Part shown: piece by piece, positions 52,449 through 62,913 of the stretch | Layout: every line of letters begins with the position of its first letter | How positions within the stretch are numbered: position 1 is the stretch's first letter | Source of the DNA: CAWFGW01 sp963815495 | GTDB lineage: Bacteria; Bacteroidota; Bacteroidia; Cytophagales; JAAEPT01 | NCBI GenBank assembly: GCA_963815495.1 | Contig: CAWFGW010000012.1 | Location: 4,956-68,955 of the forward strand | Length of the DNA stretch: 64,000 nucleotides | Direction: 5' to 3' | Translations under genes and position numbers: made by a program | The notes under the pieces: generated by a model | What the model was told of the DNA's origin: nothing | The model's database searches: none | What the model saw: the letters and a program-made list of their open reading frames with translations, nothing else

Positions 52449-55400
52449 ATGAAAAAGCTTCTCTTATTGCCAACGCTATTTTTAATTCTCTCCCTTTCAT
52501 TTGCTCAGGACCGTATCGTAAAGCTAGACACGGATGGAGACACTCCTGGTGAATTACGTTATGAAATCAACAATTCTGAGCCAGGTGACATCATTATTAT
52601 TGATGAAAAGGTTCAAAATATAGTTCTAGAAAAAGGGGAAATCGAAATTCCTCACGATTTACACATCACTGGTCAAGAAAAAGCTCCAACCACTATTACT
52701 GGAAATGGAACCTCTCGTATTTTTAACTTCACACAAATGGAAGTGCCTTCACAAGAAGGAATTTTTGACGTAGTTTTAAATAAAACACATCCAGGATCAT
52801 TAGTAGAACATTTAGTTTTAACAAATGGCGTTTCTGAAGATCCACAAGTAGGTGGAGAAGGTGGTGCTATACGCCTAAACAACCGAAGCGCTTTCTTTCG
52901 AAAAGTCATTTTTCAAGACAACAAAGCCATAAGTGGTGGTGCTGTGAGTGCTTCTGGTGGTGAACTGATTTTTGAATATTGCACCTTCAATAATAATACA
53001 GCCGAAAATGAAGAAGATAGCTATGGAGGAGCAATTTATTATATAAATCCAGATGGTGGTCAAAGCTTCACTTTGCACACCCTGAAACTATTTGGTTCAT
53101 CGCTATTGGTAAACCAAAGCATTAATGGTCCTGGTGGAGCTATCTATATTCAAGATGATGCAGGGACTTTTGAATATTATATAGAAAACTCAACTTTCTA
53201 CAAAAACAAAGGCGCTGGTGGTGGGGCATTAGCTATCTCCGATTACATTGGTAAGAGTAATGGATTTATTGATCAATGTACCTTTTCAGGGAATACTGAT
53301 ATGAAAGAAGGTGGCGGAGCCATTCGTATCGAAAGCCAAGGAAATTTATCCATCAATCATTCAACCATTACAGAGAACACTTCGGCTTATGGTGGCGGTG
53401 GTATTTATACTGCATTCGGGAGGGTTTCTTTATACAGCACCATTGTATCCAATAACAAATTAGATACAAACACAGATCTTACTGGTTCTGAGGATTTATA
53501 TGCTGAGAACGAAAGCGCAATCACATCTGGTGGATATAATTTTCTAGGCACCAATAGCATTAGTTTTTTGACTGAAACTAATAATGAAGTAATTGGCGAT
53601 GATCCACAACTAGAGCCTTTAGCTGCTGATAATGGTGGCCCTACGCTTACTCACATACCCTCAGAAAAGAGCCTTGTTATTGATGCGGGAGACCCTGGGT
53701 TTAGACCTGAAGGTGAGCAATACGATCAGCGGGGAGAACCGTTCGTTCGTTTTTTTGATGATAAAATAATTGATATTGGGGCAGTTGAGTGGCAGGTCAA
53801 TTGTACACGACCAAATTTTGATGCTGGACCGGATTTAGAGGTTTGTGCCGATTCAGTGATTTTTAGACCTTCCAATACTCCAAGCGGCTGGGAAAGTACT
53901 TGGTCTATTGCTGGCAATTCTTACACCTACATTAAGGAATTGGCTGATGGAAGGATACAAGTTGGAAGTAACGACTTTATCCAAATCGGACAGATTTCCG
54001 TTCCTCTTTCGTTGCCCTCATACGACTCTACTGTGGTAGTATGGGTTTTAAATTCGGGAGGGTGTCTTTTTACTGATTCTCTTGTTATCAAAAGAGATCA
54101 AGCTCCTTACGCTGATATTTTTTACCAAAATAGAGAAACATTTTGTGCTGACACTACTGGAAAACCTCATATATCGACATCAGGCAATAGCGATAGTCTG
54201 CGTTGGTCCGTGATTTCAGGTGTAGCCACCATTCTCAACCCCACTAGCGAATATGACAAACTAATTACAGGGATTGGTTCTGGTGATAGCGCTTCCATTG
54301 AAATAGCAGTCTACACTGGTGTTTGTCCAGCAGTTCGTGATACAATGACCCTCGTAAGGGAGGCAGAAATAACTCCTGAAATATCAATTGCTAACCTTTC
54401 AAGCTCGACATGTACTGACTCTATTCACACATTTCATGCAGATGTAAACATTAAAAATTTTAGTGAATTTGATGGCACTATTAATTGGCAGATTAACGGC
54501 ATTCATCAAACCAATCACAACGATACGATAGCGACTTTCAGCAACCTATCTGATCAAGATACTATCGCTGCAATTTTTGAACAACATTATTCCTGTGCTT
54601 CAGTTAACGAGGTTACCTCAAATTCAATAATTCTCAACTTATATCCACAAGCCGTTGCGGGTACCATAGCAAGTAACAGTGGTAGCACATGTTTAAACGA
54701 CACGATTCTCGTAGGGCTTAATGGTTCTAAAGGAGAAAATATTGAATGGTTTCAAAGCCTCAACGAAGGGACATATGCACCCATAACTTCTGGGTTAATC
54801 AACGACACAACTGTTCAAGTGGTTTTTGATGATCCAAGTATTAATGACATACGAGTTTATGCACAAGTATCCAATGCTTGCAATGAAACTACAACTGAAA
54901 TCTATAGCCTTTACTTAGAACCATCTCCAACTGCTGGAACGATAACCCCTTCCAGTTTGGTTGTTTGTGAAGGTGAAGAACTAAAATTAAAAACAACTAA
55001 TTCAATTGCAGATGAATATATCTGGCAAGAAAGTATAGATACCTTAGTATGGACCACTATTCCCAATGCAACAGATGATTCATTATCGCTGACGCCTACT
55101 ACTAATACCTACTATCGATTTATTTCCAGAATAGTAGAGACTTCCTGTCCACGTGACACCTCTAATCATACTTTAATAACCGTCAGCACACAACCCCATA
55201 AAGCCACGCTTTCCCCTGATATGACAATTTGTTCAGGCCAACTGATTAATTTAAAAGCTTCTGGTTCGTTGGATCAACTTGATTGGTTTGTAAGTTCTGA
55301 TGGCGGAGAAACTTTCACAAAAACTGTATTCCCTAATATGGTTGGAGACTCGATTGCTTCTCAAGTATTATTGGAAAACACGGACCCCACCCCATTAGCT

Positions 55401-57807
55401 TACTATATTTATGTTCAGTCAAGCAATTCTTGTGATTCAATAAATAGTGACACCATGGTAGTTACTGTGGATCCTCTTCCAGTTATTGACCCCCCAGCAC
55501 CAGTAGTGGAATGTGGTCGTTATACCCTACCTCCAATAACAGGTGTTAATCTTAGCGGTAACCAAGCCTACTTTACCGCTCCTGATGGCCAAGGAATACC
55601 CGTTTTAGCGGGTACTGAAATACTTTCAGACACCCTTTTATATGCCTTTGATATCTCAGCTGCAGGGTGCTTTTCAGAGTCGTTAGTGAATATTACCATC
55701 ACCGCTCAACCTACCATCAACATTGGGCCTGATCAATCGATATGTGCCAGTAACTCATCGGTCCTTTTAAATAGTACTATTGGTGGCGGTGCCACGGGTG
55801 TTTTATGGTCAACCAACGGAACAGGAACTTTCTCAAGTGCAACTACATTAACCACTACCTATACCCTATCGGCTTCCGATTTATTACTCGGTCAAATTAC
55901 AATCTACGCTACATCTGAAAACTCCCCTTCATGTAACAAGGAAATGGATAGCCTTAGTGTAAACATCAGTCCTTCACCAACAGTAAACGCAGGTCCTGAT
56001 CAAACAATCAGCTGTTATGACGGTACTGGTATTACTATGAATGGTACTATTACTAATGCTACAGGCGCAATATGGTCAAACTATGAGGGTACCTTTACTC
56101 CAAATGAAGCAGACTTAAACGCCACCTATTTCCCTTCTTCTAATGAAATCGCTAATGGTGCTGTGCAACTGGTATTAACAAGTGATGAGAATAATCTTTG
56201 CCCTTCAGGTACTGATACGGTTGATTTAATGATCACCACTTATGACTTAAGTGTCTCGGATGATGTCGCAACAATTTTCTCTGGCGATAGTGCTGTGGTG
56301 GCTATTTTAACCAATGACCTAATTGAAGGAGGTATATCTGAATATTTCACTCATAACTCCAACAACATCTGGTACGGCATATATCACTGATGCTAATCAA
56401 CTTGTCTTTGTACCCGAGTTTGGATTCTCTGGTGAGGTTACCCTTGACTATCTAGTGGTTAATGAGTGTGGTATTACTGAGCAGGCAAAAGTTACAATCA
56501 CCGTAACGAACAACGCGCCTGTGGCAAATGACACTACCGTGACCCTCGAAAACCAATCAAGTTTGACGTTTGACATACGGGATTTCTTTACCGATGCGGA
56601 GAATAACATCTTATTTGATTCGGCTTCTATCCTGACAAACACAACTATTGGTTCTGCTTCAATTTCAGGATTCAACGTCACGTTAGATTATTCTACTACA
56701 ATCGGTACAATCGACTCTTTCTATGTGAAGGTACTTGACGCAGGAAATGAAACGGCAACTGCTTTGATTCAAATCATACTTTCTGAAAGTGTTGTAGGTG
56801 CTAACGCTGGCGCTGATAAAACAATCAAAACCTATAGCACGACACTAAATGCAGACCCTGTTTTCAGTGCTTCTACTTATTGGTCTCCTGTTAATGGATT
56901 AGTATTTAACGACATCACTAGTCCGAAAGCTGAAGTAAGTGGCTTTAAGCCAGAAAAAAGCCCTTATTTGTTGGTTTGGAATGTAGACAATGGAAATACA
57001 ATTAGTTCGGATACAGTAAAAATCACAGTCGTAAATGTGCCCCCAGTGGTGATAAATGCTAAAAAAGTTACTGTCAAACAAAAGATCACGATCATTAACC
57101 TTGACTCTTTAGTCGCTGATTCCAATAGAAACATTTCTTCGATTAAAATCATTACTCCTTTTTCCAACTTAGACAATAAGGTAGTATCCATTGATAATGA
57201 AGCACTCACCATAACAATTGACTTAAATAAAAGTGGTATTTCAGATACCACAAACATCGTAGACTCACTAGAGTATGAGGTTTGTGATGTCTTTAACACG
57301 TGTGCTCGCTCATATATTACCGTACTTCGTGAAGGTATTGATATAAATGCTTTAACGCGAATTGAAGAAATATTACCGAGTACTATTTATAATTTCTTAA
57401 GCCCCAACAATGACATCTTAAATAGCAATTTCTTTTTTGACATCAAAATCATTAAATCGGATGGCGATAATTTAATCGTTGACATTGTTACAGATAATGA
57501 AACAAATGGTGTTTTAAGATATGGCCCTGATTTCGACAATACATTCTCTAAACTTATCGAGCGCATCGAGGTAGTAATTTTCAACCGATGGGGTGATCAA
57601 ATCATCTCTTTTGATGATTACTATGGCGGTGAAGCTTACAACAATGGTGAAATAGTTGGAAACGAAGTTCCTGATAAATACGTCTGGAAAGGTAAAGACA
57701 AAAACGGAAACAATCTTGTCAATGGCACTTACTATTTTTATGTTAAAATAATAAGTCGTGTTTCGGAGGAGTCTTCTACAAGCGGGTTCATCGAATTGAG
57801 AGATTAA
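52449..57807 (+). pseudogene. Giant T9SS type B surface protein, split by a frameshift
   Basis: The gene reads open from ATG 52449 (signal peptide KKLLLLPTLFLILSLSFAQ) to about 56330, then shifts frame by +1 and continues to 57807. Total length would be about 1785 residues. The N-terminal 430 residues form a right-handed parallel beta-helix with a choice-of-anchor-Q-like end (VIDAGDPGFRPEGEQ, YDQRGEP). The centre has many short beta-sandwich repeats with spaced cysteines and Asp/Thr-rich motifs (CAGDTGK-like, CPSGTDTV). The last 90 residues (RIEVVIFNRWGDQII through YVWKGKDKNGNNL and GTYYFYVKI) are a type B (gliding-motility-associated) sorting domain. The shift lies within 56323-56340. It may be real or a base-call error. 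Confidence 0.8.
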
Positions 57808-57854
57808 TAAATAACAAATCCTCCAGTTAGAGAAGTCTGTCCAAGGGATTTGTA

Positions 57855-57884
57855 TTGTACAATGAAACTTAATTAGTAACTTCG
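57855..57884 (+). promoter_or_regulatory. Promoter of queA
   Basis: TTG (57855-57857), 19-bp spacer, TAACTTCG (57877-57884) match the Bacteroidota pattern with the common TTCG variant of the -7 element. The start codon is 33 bp downstream. Confidence 0.5.
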
Positions 57885-57917
57885 CGACTTCGTTTAATAC
57901 CGTAATATTAAATTTCT

Positions 57918-58964
57918 ATGAAATTATCACAATTTAAATTCAATTTACCTCAAGACCTATTAGCTGAGTACCCAGCAGAAAATCGTGATGAATCACGCAT
58001 GATTGTTGTACACAAAGATACTGGTAAGATTGAACACAAAATATTTAAAGACATTGTTGAGTACTTTGAAGAAGGAGATACCTTCATCATAAATGACACT
58101 AAAGTTTTTCCAGCACGACTTTACGGCAACAAAGAAAAAACAGGAGCAAAAATTGAAGTTTTTCTTTTGAGAGAACTTAACCAAGAAATGCATTTGTGGG
58201 ACGTTTTAGTTGATCCTGCTAGAAAAATAAGAGTTGGAAATAAACTTTACTTTGGTGATAGCGACTTAGTTGCTGAAGTAATTGACAACACCACTTCCAG
58301 AGGTAGAACTATTCGATTTTTATTTGATGGTGACGACTCTGAATTTTACAAAACAATTAACGAATTAGGAGAAACTCCATTACCTAAATACATCAAAAGA
58401 GGTGTGGAAGAATCGGACAAAGAACGTTACCAAACAGTATATGCTAAAAATGTAGGTGCAGTAGCTGCTCCAACCGCTGGTCTTCACTTTACACCTCAAG
58501 TATTAAAAAGACTTGAAATCAACGGTATTGAAATGGCAAACCTTACACTACACGTAGGTTTAGGTACATTCCGCCAAGTTGATGTAGAAGATTTAACGAA
58601 GCACAAAATGGACTCTGAGCACATCATCATTCCTGATGAAACTGCTGATAAAGTCAATAAAGCTTTAGACAATAAAAAAAGAGTGTGTGCGATCGGAACG
58701 ACTTCTATGCGATCAATTGAATCATCGGTATCTGCTAATAATAGATTAAAGCCTGCTGAAAAATGGACTGATCGATTTATTTTCCCTCCTTACGATTTCA
58801 AAATTGCTAATGCATTATTGACTAACCTTCATACACCTGAGTCTACTCTATTAATGATGACTTGTGCCTTTGGAGGATATGATTTAGTAATGGAGGCTTA
58901 CGAACAAGCCGTGAAAGAAAAATATAGATTCTTCAGTTATGGAGACTGTATGTTAATCATCTAA
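57918..58964 (+). CDS. queA: S-adenosylmethionine:tRNA ribosyltransferase-isomerase
   Basis: QueA transfers the ribose of AdoMet to preQ1 in tRNA, the penultimate step of queuosine synthesis. The 348-residue protein has the family blocks FKFNLPQDLLAEYPAENRDESR, TFIINDTKVFPARLYG, RYQTVYAKNVGAVAAPTAGLHF, TLHVGLGTFRQVDVEDL and GTTSMRSIES. Normal length. A strong hairpin at 58975-59004 follows, so it probably ends a transcription unit. Confidence 0.96.
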   Translation: MKLSQFKFNLPQDLLAEYPAENRDESRMIVVHKDTGKIEHKIFKDIVEYFEEGDTFIINDTKVFPARLYGNKEKTGAKIEVFLLRELNQEMHLWDVLVDPARKIRVGNKLYFGDSDLVAEVIDNTTSRGRTIRFLFDGDDSEFYKTINELGETPLPKYIKRGVEESDKERYQTVYAKNVGAVAAPTAGLHFTPQVLKRLEINGIEMANLTLHVGLGTFRQVDVEDLTKHKMDSEHIIIPDETADKVNKALDNKKRVCAIGTTSMRSIESSVSANNRLKPAEKWTDRFIFPPYDFKIANALLTNLHTPESTLLMMTCAFGGYDLVMEAYEQAVKEKYRFFSYGDCMLII

Positions 58965-58974
58965 TATTTAAATT

Positions 58975-59004
58975 CAATCGCGACAACGAAACTTGTCGCG
59001 ATTG
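58975..59004 (+). terminator. Intrinsic terminator after queA
   Basis: CAATCGCGACAA (58975-58986) and TTGTCGCGATTG (58993-59004) form a perfect 12-bp stem with loop CGAAAC, followed by TTGTTTTAT. It begins 10 bp after the queA stop. Confidence 0.85.
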
Positions 59005-59013
59005 TTGTTTTAT

Positions 59014-59691
59014 ATGAACCGATATGCAATTATAGTCGCAGGAGGAATCGGTTCCAGAATGGGAGCCTCCAGACCCAAGCAGTTTTTACAGCTTGGCACC
59101 AAACCTATACTAGTTCATACGATTGAAAAATTTTTAGCTATCCCTAATATTCATATTATTCTTACTTTGCCGAGAGATCATTTTGAAACTTGGAACGCCA
59201 TACAATTAAACTATCTTCCTAATGCACTAATTACTGTTGTTGAAGGTGGTAGCACACGTTTCCACTCCGTTAAAAAAGGATTAAATCAGATTAATGATAC
59301 CAACAGTGTAGTTGCTGTGCATGATGCTGTACGTCCATTAATAAAAGTGCAAACCATCGAATTAAGTTTTGAAACCGCTGAAGAATTTAATTCTGCCGTA
59401 GTTAGTGTTCCATTGAAAGACTCCATTAGAAAACTTGTAGCCACGGGAAATAAATCTGAACATCGAGAGGATTTTCGATTGATTCAAACTCCTCAAACCT
59501 TTAATTCTACACTACTGATGGATGCCTATGAACAAGCTTACCAAGAGACGTTTACTGACGATGCAAGCGTTTTTGAAGCCAAGGGTCATCAAATAAAATT
59601 AATTGAAGGTGACTATTCCAACATTAAAATTACCACGAAGGAAGACCTGTTCTTCGCAGAAGCATTTCTTGCAAACGAAACTCACTTATAG
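59014..59691 (+). CDS. ispD: 2-C-methyl-D-erythritol 4-phosphate cytidylyltransferase
   Basis: IspD makes CDP-methylerythritol in the MEP isoprenoid pathway. The protein of about 225 residues starts at ATG 59014 (MNRYAIIVAGG), after the queA terminator. It has the nucleotide-binding start AGGIGSRMGASRPKQFLQL, VHDAVRPLIK and SVPLKDSIRKL. Length is normal. Together with ispH it shows that this organism uses the MEP route. Confidence 0.95.
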   Translation: MNRYAIIVAGGIGSRMGASRPKQFLQLGTKPILVHTIEKFLAIPNIHIILTLPRDHFETWNAIQLNYLPNALITVVEGGSTRFHSVKKGLNQINDTNSVVAVHDAVRPLIKVQTIELSFETAEEFNSAVVSVPLKDSIRKLVATGNKSEHREDFRLIQTPQTFNSTLLMDAYEQAYQETFTDDASVFEAKGHQIKLIEGDYSNIKITTKEDLFFAEAFLANETHL

Positions 59692-59734
59692 TTAAACAAC
59701 ATTTATTATCTTTAACTGTTAAGAAAATCATCGT

Positions 59735-60937
59735 ATGAAAAAGTTTGACATCCCTACATTTTATAAAAGTCCTATTATTTCTTCCATCAAAGAAAAGAGA
59801 CGAGAGGCCGATAAGATGAAAAAGGATTTCGAACCTACTTTACTCGACTTTGGACCCATTCGTTTTCTAATTGCTCGACACTTTGGGTTTTGTTATGGGG
59901 TTGAAAATGCGATTGAAATTATTTATAATATCCTTCAAGAACATCAAGGAAAAAACATCTACTTGTTAAGTGAAATGATTCACAACCCACAAGTGAATCA
60001 CGATTTACAGGAAGAAGGCATTCAGTTTATCATGGATACGCATGGTAACCAATTAATTGATTGGGACAGCATCACTGCTAATGACATCGTGGTGATTCCT
60101 GCATTTGGAACAACGATAGAGATTGAGCACTTACTGATTGAAAAAGGGATCCAAATTGAAAAATACAATACAACCTGTCCTTTTGTAGAACGGGTTTGGA
60201 AGAAATCAGAAAAACTGGGCTCAGATAACTTTACCATCGTCATTCATGGAAAAAAAGACCATGAAGAAACACGTGCTACTTTTTCCCACAGTAAACAAAA
60301 TGGACATGCTATCGTCATTCAAAACATGGCTGAAGCACAGTTACTAAGCGACTTTATTAAAGGAGAAAAAGCGAAAGACACGTTCTACGAAACCTTTAAA
60401 GGCCGATATTCTGAAGGTTTTGATCCAGAAATTCATTTACAAAATTTGGGAGTGGTAAATCAAACCACCATGTTAGCGACTGACACCCAAGAAATTGCTG
60501 ACTACCTAAAGTCTATTACGCTCCACATAGAAAAAGGAAGTTTTGCAGACACTAGGGACACCCTGTGTTATGCCACCTCCGACAATCAAAATGCTGTATA
60601 TGGTTTGTTAAAACATCCCGCAGACTTCGCAATTGTAGTCGGTGGTTATAATAGTTCAAACACTTCGCATTTGGTAGAATTGTGTGAAGAAGAACTGACT
60701 ACTTATCACATTTCAGGAGCAGATAAAATTATTTCAGACACGGAGATTAGTCATTTTAAATTTAGAACAAAAGAAGAATTAATTACCAGAAATTATTTGC
60801 CCAACAAACCCCAAGTAACCATTTCACTTACCAGTGGTGCTTCTTGTCCTGATGCGACTGTAGATGAGGTTATACAAAAAATCACTGCGTTTTACACCGA
60901 TACTGTAAAGGTAGAAAACGTTCTTTCAGCACTATAA
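59735..60937 (+). CDS. ispH: 4-hydroxy-3-methylbut-2-enyl diphosphate reductase
   Basis: IspH is the last enzyme of the MEP pathway, giving IPP and DMAPP. The 400-residue protein is the long form: about 45 extra N-terminal residues precede the core, and an extended middle lies between the cysteines. The three 4Fe-4S ligands are in HFGFCYGVENA (about residue 53), NTTCPFVERVWK and SGASCPDATVDEV. It follows ispD by 43 bp. Confidence 0.95.
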   Translation: MKKFDIPTFYKSPIISSIKEKRREADKMKKDFEPTLLDFGPIRFLIARHFGFCYGVENAIEIIYNILQEHQGKNIYLLSEMIHNPQVNHDLQEEGIQFIMDTHGNQLIDWDSITANDIVVIPAFGTTIEIEHLLIEKGIQIEKYNTTCPFVERVWKKSEKLGSDNFTIVIHGKKDHEETRATFSHSKQNGHAIVIQNMAEAQLLSDFIKGEKAKDTFYETFKGRYSEGFDPEIHLQNLGVVNQTTMLATDTQEIADYLKSITLHIEKGSFADTRDTLCYATSDNQNAVYGLLKHPADFAIVVGGYNSSNTSHLVELCEEELTTYHISGADKIISDTEISHFKFRTKEELITRNYLPNKPQVTISLTSGASCPDATVDEVIQKITAFYTDTVKVENVLSAL

Positions 60938-60947
60938 AGACATAAAA

Positions 60948-60977
60948 AAACTCACGTTACAGGCGTAACGTGAGTTT
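60948..60977. terminator. Bidirectional terminator between ispH and atpC
   Basis: AAACTCACGTTAC (60948-60960) and GTAACGTGAGTTT (60965-60977) form a perfect 13-bp stem with loop AGGC. A-rich and T-rich flanks on the two sides fit use by both convergent genes. Confidence 0.85.
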
Positions 60978-60998
60978 ACATTTTCTTGTATGAAAGTA

Positions 60999-61252
60999 TT
61001 ATTTTGCTGTGACTACGCCTTCTGCAAGCACAGTTATTTTATTCTCTAATACTTCAACCACTCCACCAGATATTTGAACAGTTTTAGTTTCACCTTTAGC
61101 TGTCAACACGGTTACTTGACCATCTCCTAAAGAGGCGATCAAGTTAGCATGGTTATTTAAAACCTGAAAAGAACCCGTACTTCCGGCAACTTTACCGAAG
61201 TAATTTCGCCACTAAGCACAGTTTGATCAGGTGTTATGATATCAATATTCAT
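60999..61252 (-). pseudogene. atpC: ATP synthase epsilon subunit, one-base deletion
   Basis: Reading from ATG 61252 gives MNIDIITPDQTVLSGEITSV then KLP, which is ATP synthase epsilon, but the frame then stops within a dozen codons. Supplying one missing base near 61193-61200 restores GSTGSFQVLNNHANLIASLG and ISGGVVEVLENKITV through to the stop at 60999-61001 (AEGVVTAK). The length is 254 bp, one short of 255. It follows atpD by 8 bp. A loss of this subunit is unlikely, so a base-call error in a short G-run is the more probable cause. Confidence 0.85.
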
Positions 61253-61260
61253 AAGTAAAC

Positions 61261-62766
61261 TTATTTAGCTTCAGCTAACATTTTCTCCCCTGCTGCAATT
61301 ACTTGGTCGATATTACCTTTCAAGTTAAATGCTGCTTCAGGGTATTTGTCATATTTTCCGTCCATTACATCATTAAATGAAGAAATGGTATCCTTAATAT
61401 CTACTAGCTCACCTTTAAGACCTGTAAATTGTTCTGCAACGTGGAAAGGTTGAGACAAATATCTTTCAACTCTTCTCGCTCTGTGTACAACCAATTTATC
61501 ATCTTCAGAAAGTTCGTCCATACCAAGAATGGCAATAATATCTTGCAATTCTTTATAGCGCTGAAGTAATTCTTTTACACGTTGTGCACAACCATAATGC
61601 TCTTCTCCCAAAATCTCAGGCTTTAATATCTGAGAAGTAGAATCCAACGGATCCACTGCTGGGTAAATTCCTTTTTCAGCAATTTTACGAGAAAGTACAG
61701 TTGTTGCATCTAAGTGAGCAAACGTTGTTGCAGGAGCAGGGTCAGTTAAATCATCGGCAGGAACGTAAACCGCTTGTACCGAAGTAATAGAACCTCTTTT
61801 AGTAGAAGTAATACGTTCTTGCATTGCCCCCATCTCCGTTGCCAACGTTGGTTGGTAACCTACCGCTGATGGCATACGACCTAATAAAGCCGAAACCTCA
61901 GAACCCGCTTGTGTAAATCGGAAAATGTTATCGATAAAGAAAAGAATATCTTTTCCTTCTCCTTCGCCATCTCCATCACGGAAATATTCAGCAATGGTCA
62001 AACCTGACAAGGCCACTCGAGCACGCGCACCTGGAGGCTCGTTCATTTGACCGAACACCAAGGTCGCTTGTGATTTTAATAATTCTTTTTCATCAACTTT
62101 AGAAAGATCCCATCCACCTTCTTCCATTGACTTCACGAATTCTTCTCCGTATTTGATAACACCAGATTCAATCATCTCACGAAGCAAATCGTTTCCTTCA
62201 CGCGTTCTTTCACCAACACCAGCAAACACGGATAAACCTTCGTAAGCTTTAGCAATGTTATTGATCAATTCCATGATCAATACTGTTTTACCAACACCAG
62301 CACCACCAAACAAACCAATTTTACCACCTTTTGAATACGGCTCTAAAAGGTCAATTACTTTAATACCTGTAAAAAGTACTTCTGAAGAAGTAGACAAATC
62401 TTCAAACTTAGGAGCGTCTCTATGGATCGACATTCTTGACTTCGCAACTGGCTGACGAATTCCGTCAATAGCTTCACCAACAACGTTGAACAAACGTCCG
62501 TTAATTTCTTCTCCCGTAGGCATTGAAATTGGAGATCCAAGGTCAGTAACAACTGTTCCTCTAGTTAGTCCTTCAGTACCTTCCATTGAAATAGCTCTAA
62601 CGCGATCTTCACCAAGGTGCTGCTGACACTCTAAGATGATTTTTTGACCGTTTTCTTTAACTACTTCTAATGCATTAAGAATTTCAGGTAAAATCATCCC
62701 TTCCGCTTCGAAACTTACGTCAACAACGGGACCGATAACCTGTGTTATTTTGCCTTGATTTGTCAT
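61261..62766 (-). CDS. atpD: ATP synthase subunit beta
   Basis: This catalytic F1 subunit has 501 residues and carries Walker A GGAGVGKTVL, the catalytic glutamate region GERTREGNDL, DNIFRFTQAGSEVSALLGR and the C-terminal AILGMDELSEDDKL. Length is normal. It is followed by atpC on the same strand. The remaining atp genes are not adjacent, as in many Bacteroidota, where atpDC stand apart. Confidence 0.98.
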   Translation of the reverse strand: MTNQGKITQVIGPVVDVSFEAEGMILPEILNALEVVKENGQKIILECQQHLGEDRVRAISMEGTEGLTRGTVVTDLGSPISMPTGEEINGRLFNVVGEAIDGIRQPVAKSRMSIHRDAPKFEDLSTSSEVLFTGIKVIDLLEPYSKGGKIGLFGGAGVGKTVLIMELINNIAKAYEGLSVFAGVGERTREGNDLLREMIESGVIKYGEEFVKSMEEGGWDLSKVDEKELLKSQATLVFGQMNEPPGARARVALSGLTIAEYFRDGDGEGEGKDILFFIDNIFRFTQAGSEVSALLGRMPSAVGYQPTLATEMGAMQERITSTKRGSITSVQAVYVPADDLTDPAPATTFAHLDATTVLSRKIAEKGIYPAVDPLDSTSQILKPEILGEEHYGCAQRVKELLQRYKELQDIIAILGMDELSEDDKLVVHRARRVERYLSQPFHVAEQFTGLKGELVDIKDTISSFNDVMDGKYDKYPEAAFNLKGNIDQVIAAGEKMLAEAK

Positions 62767-62814
62767 TTTTATACTAAATAATTAACCGATATTACTGTTC
62801 TAATAATTAGGCTG

Positions 62815-62845
62815 CAAAATTAGGGCTATTATTCCCATTATCCAA
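62815..62845 (-). promoter_or_regulatory. Promoter of atpDC
   Basis: On the minus strand TTG (62845-62843), 20-bp spacer, TAATTTTG (62822-62815) match TTG-N19-21-TAnnTTTG. It is 49 bp before the atpD start. Confidence 0.7.
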
Positions 62846-62913
62846 GTAATGAAAATAAATATCACCTATGTTTTTGCACAGAAAAAAATCTGAATATCAT
62901 CAGTTAATAGCTT

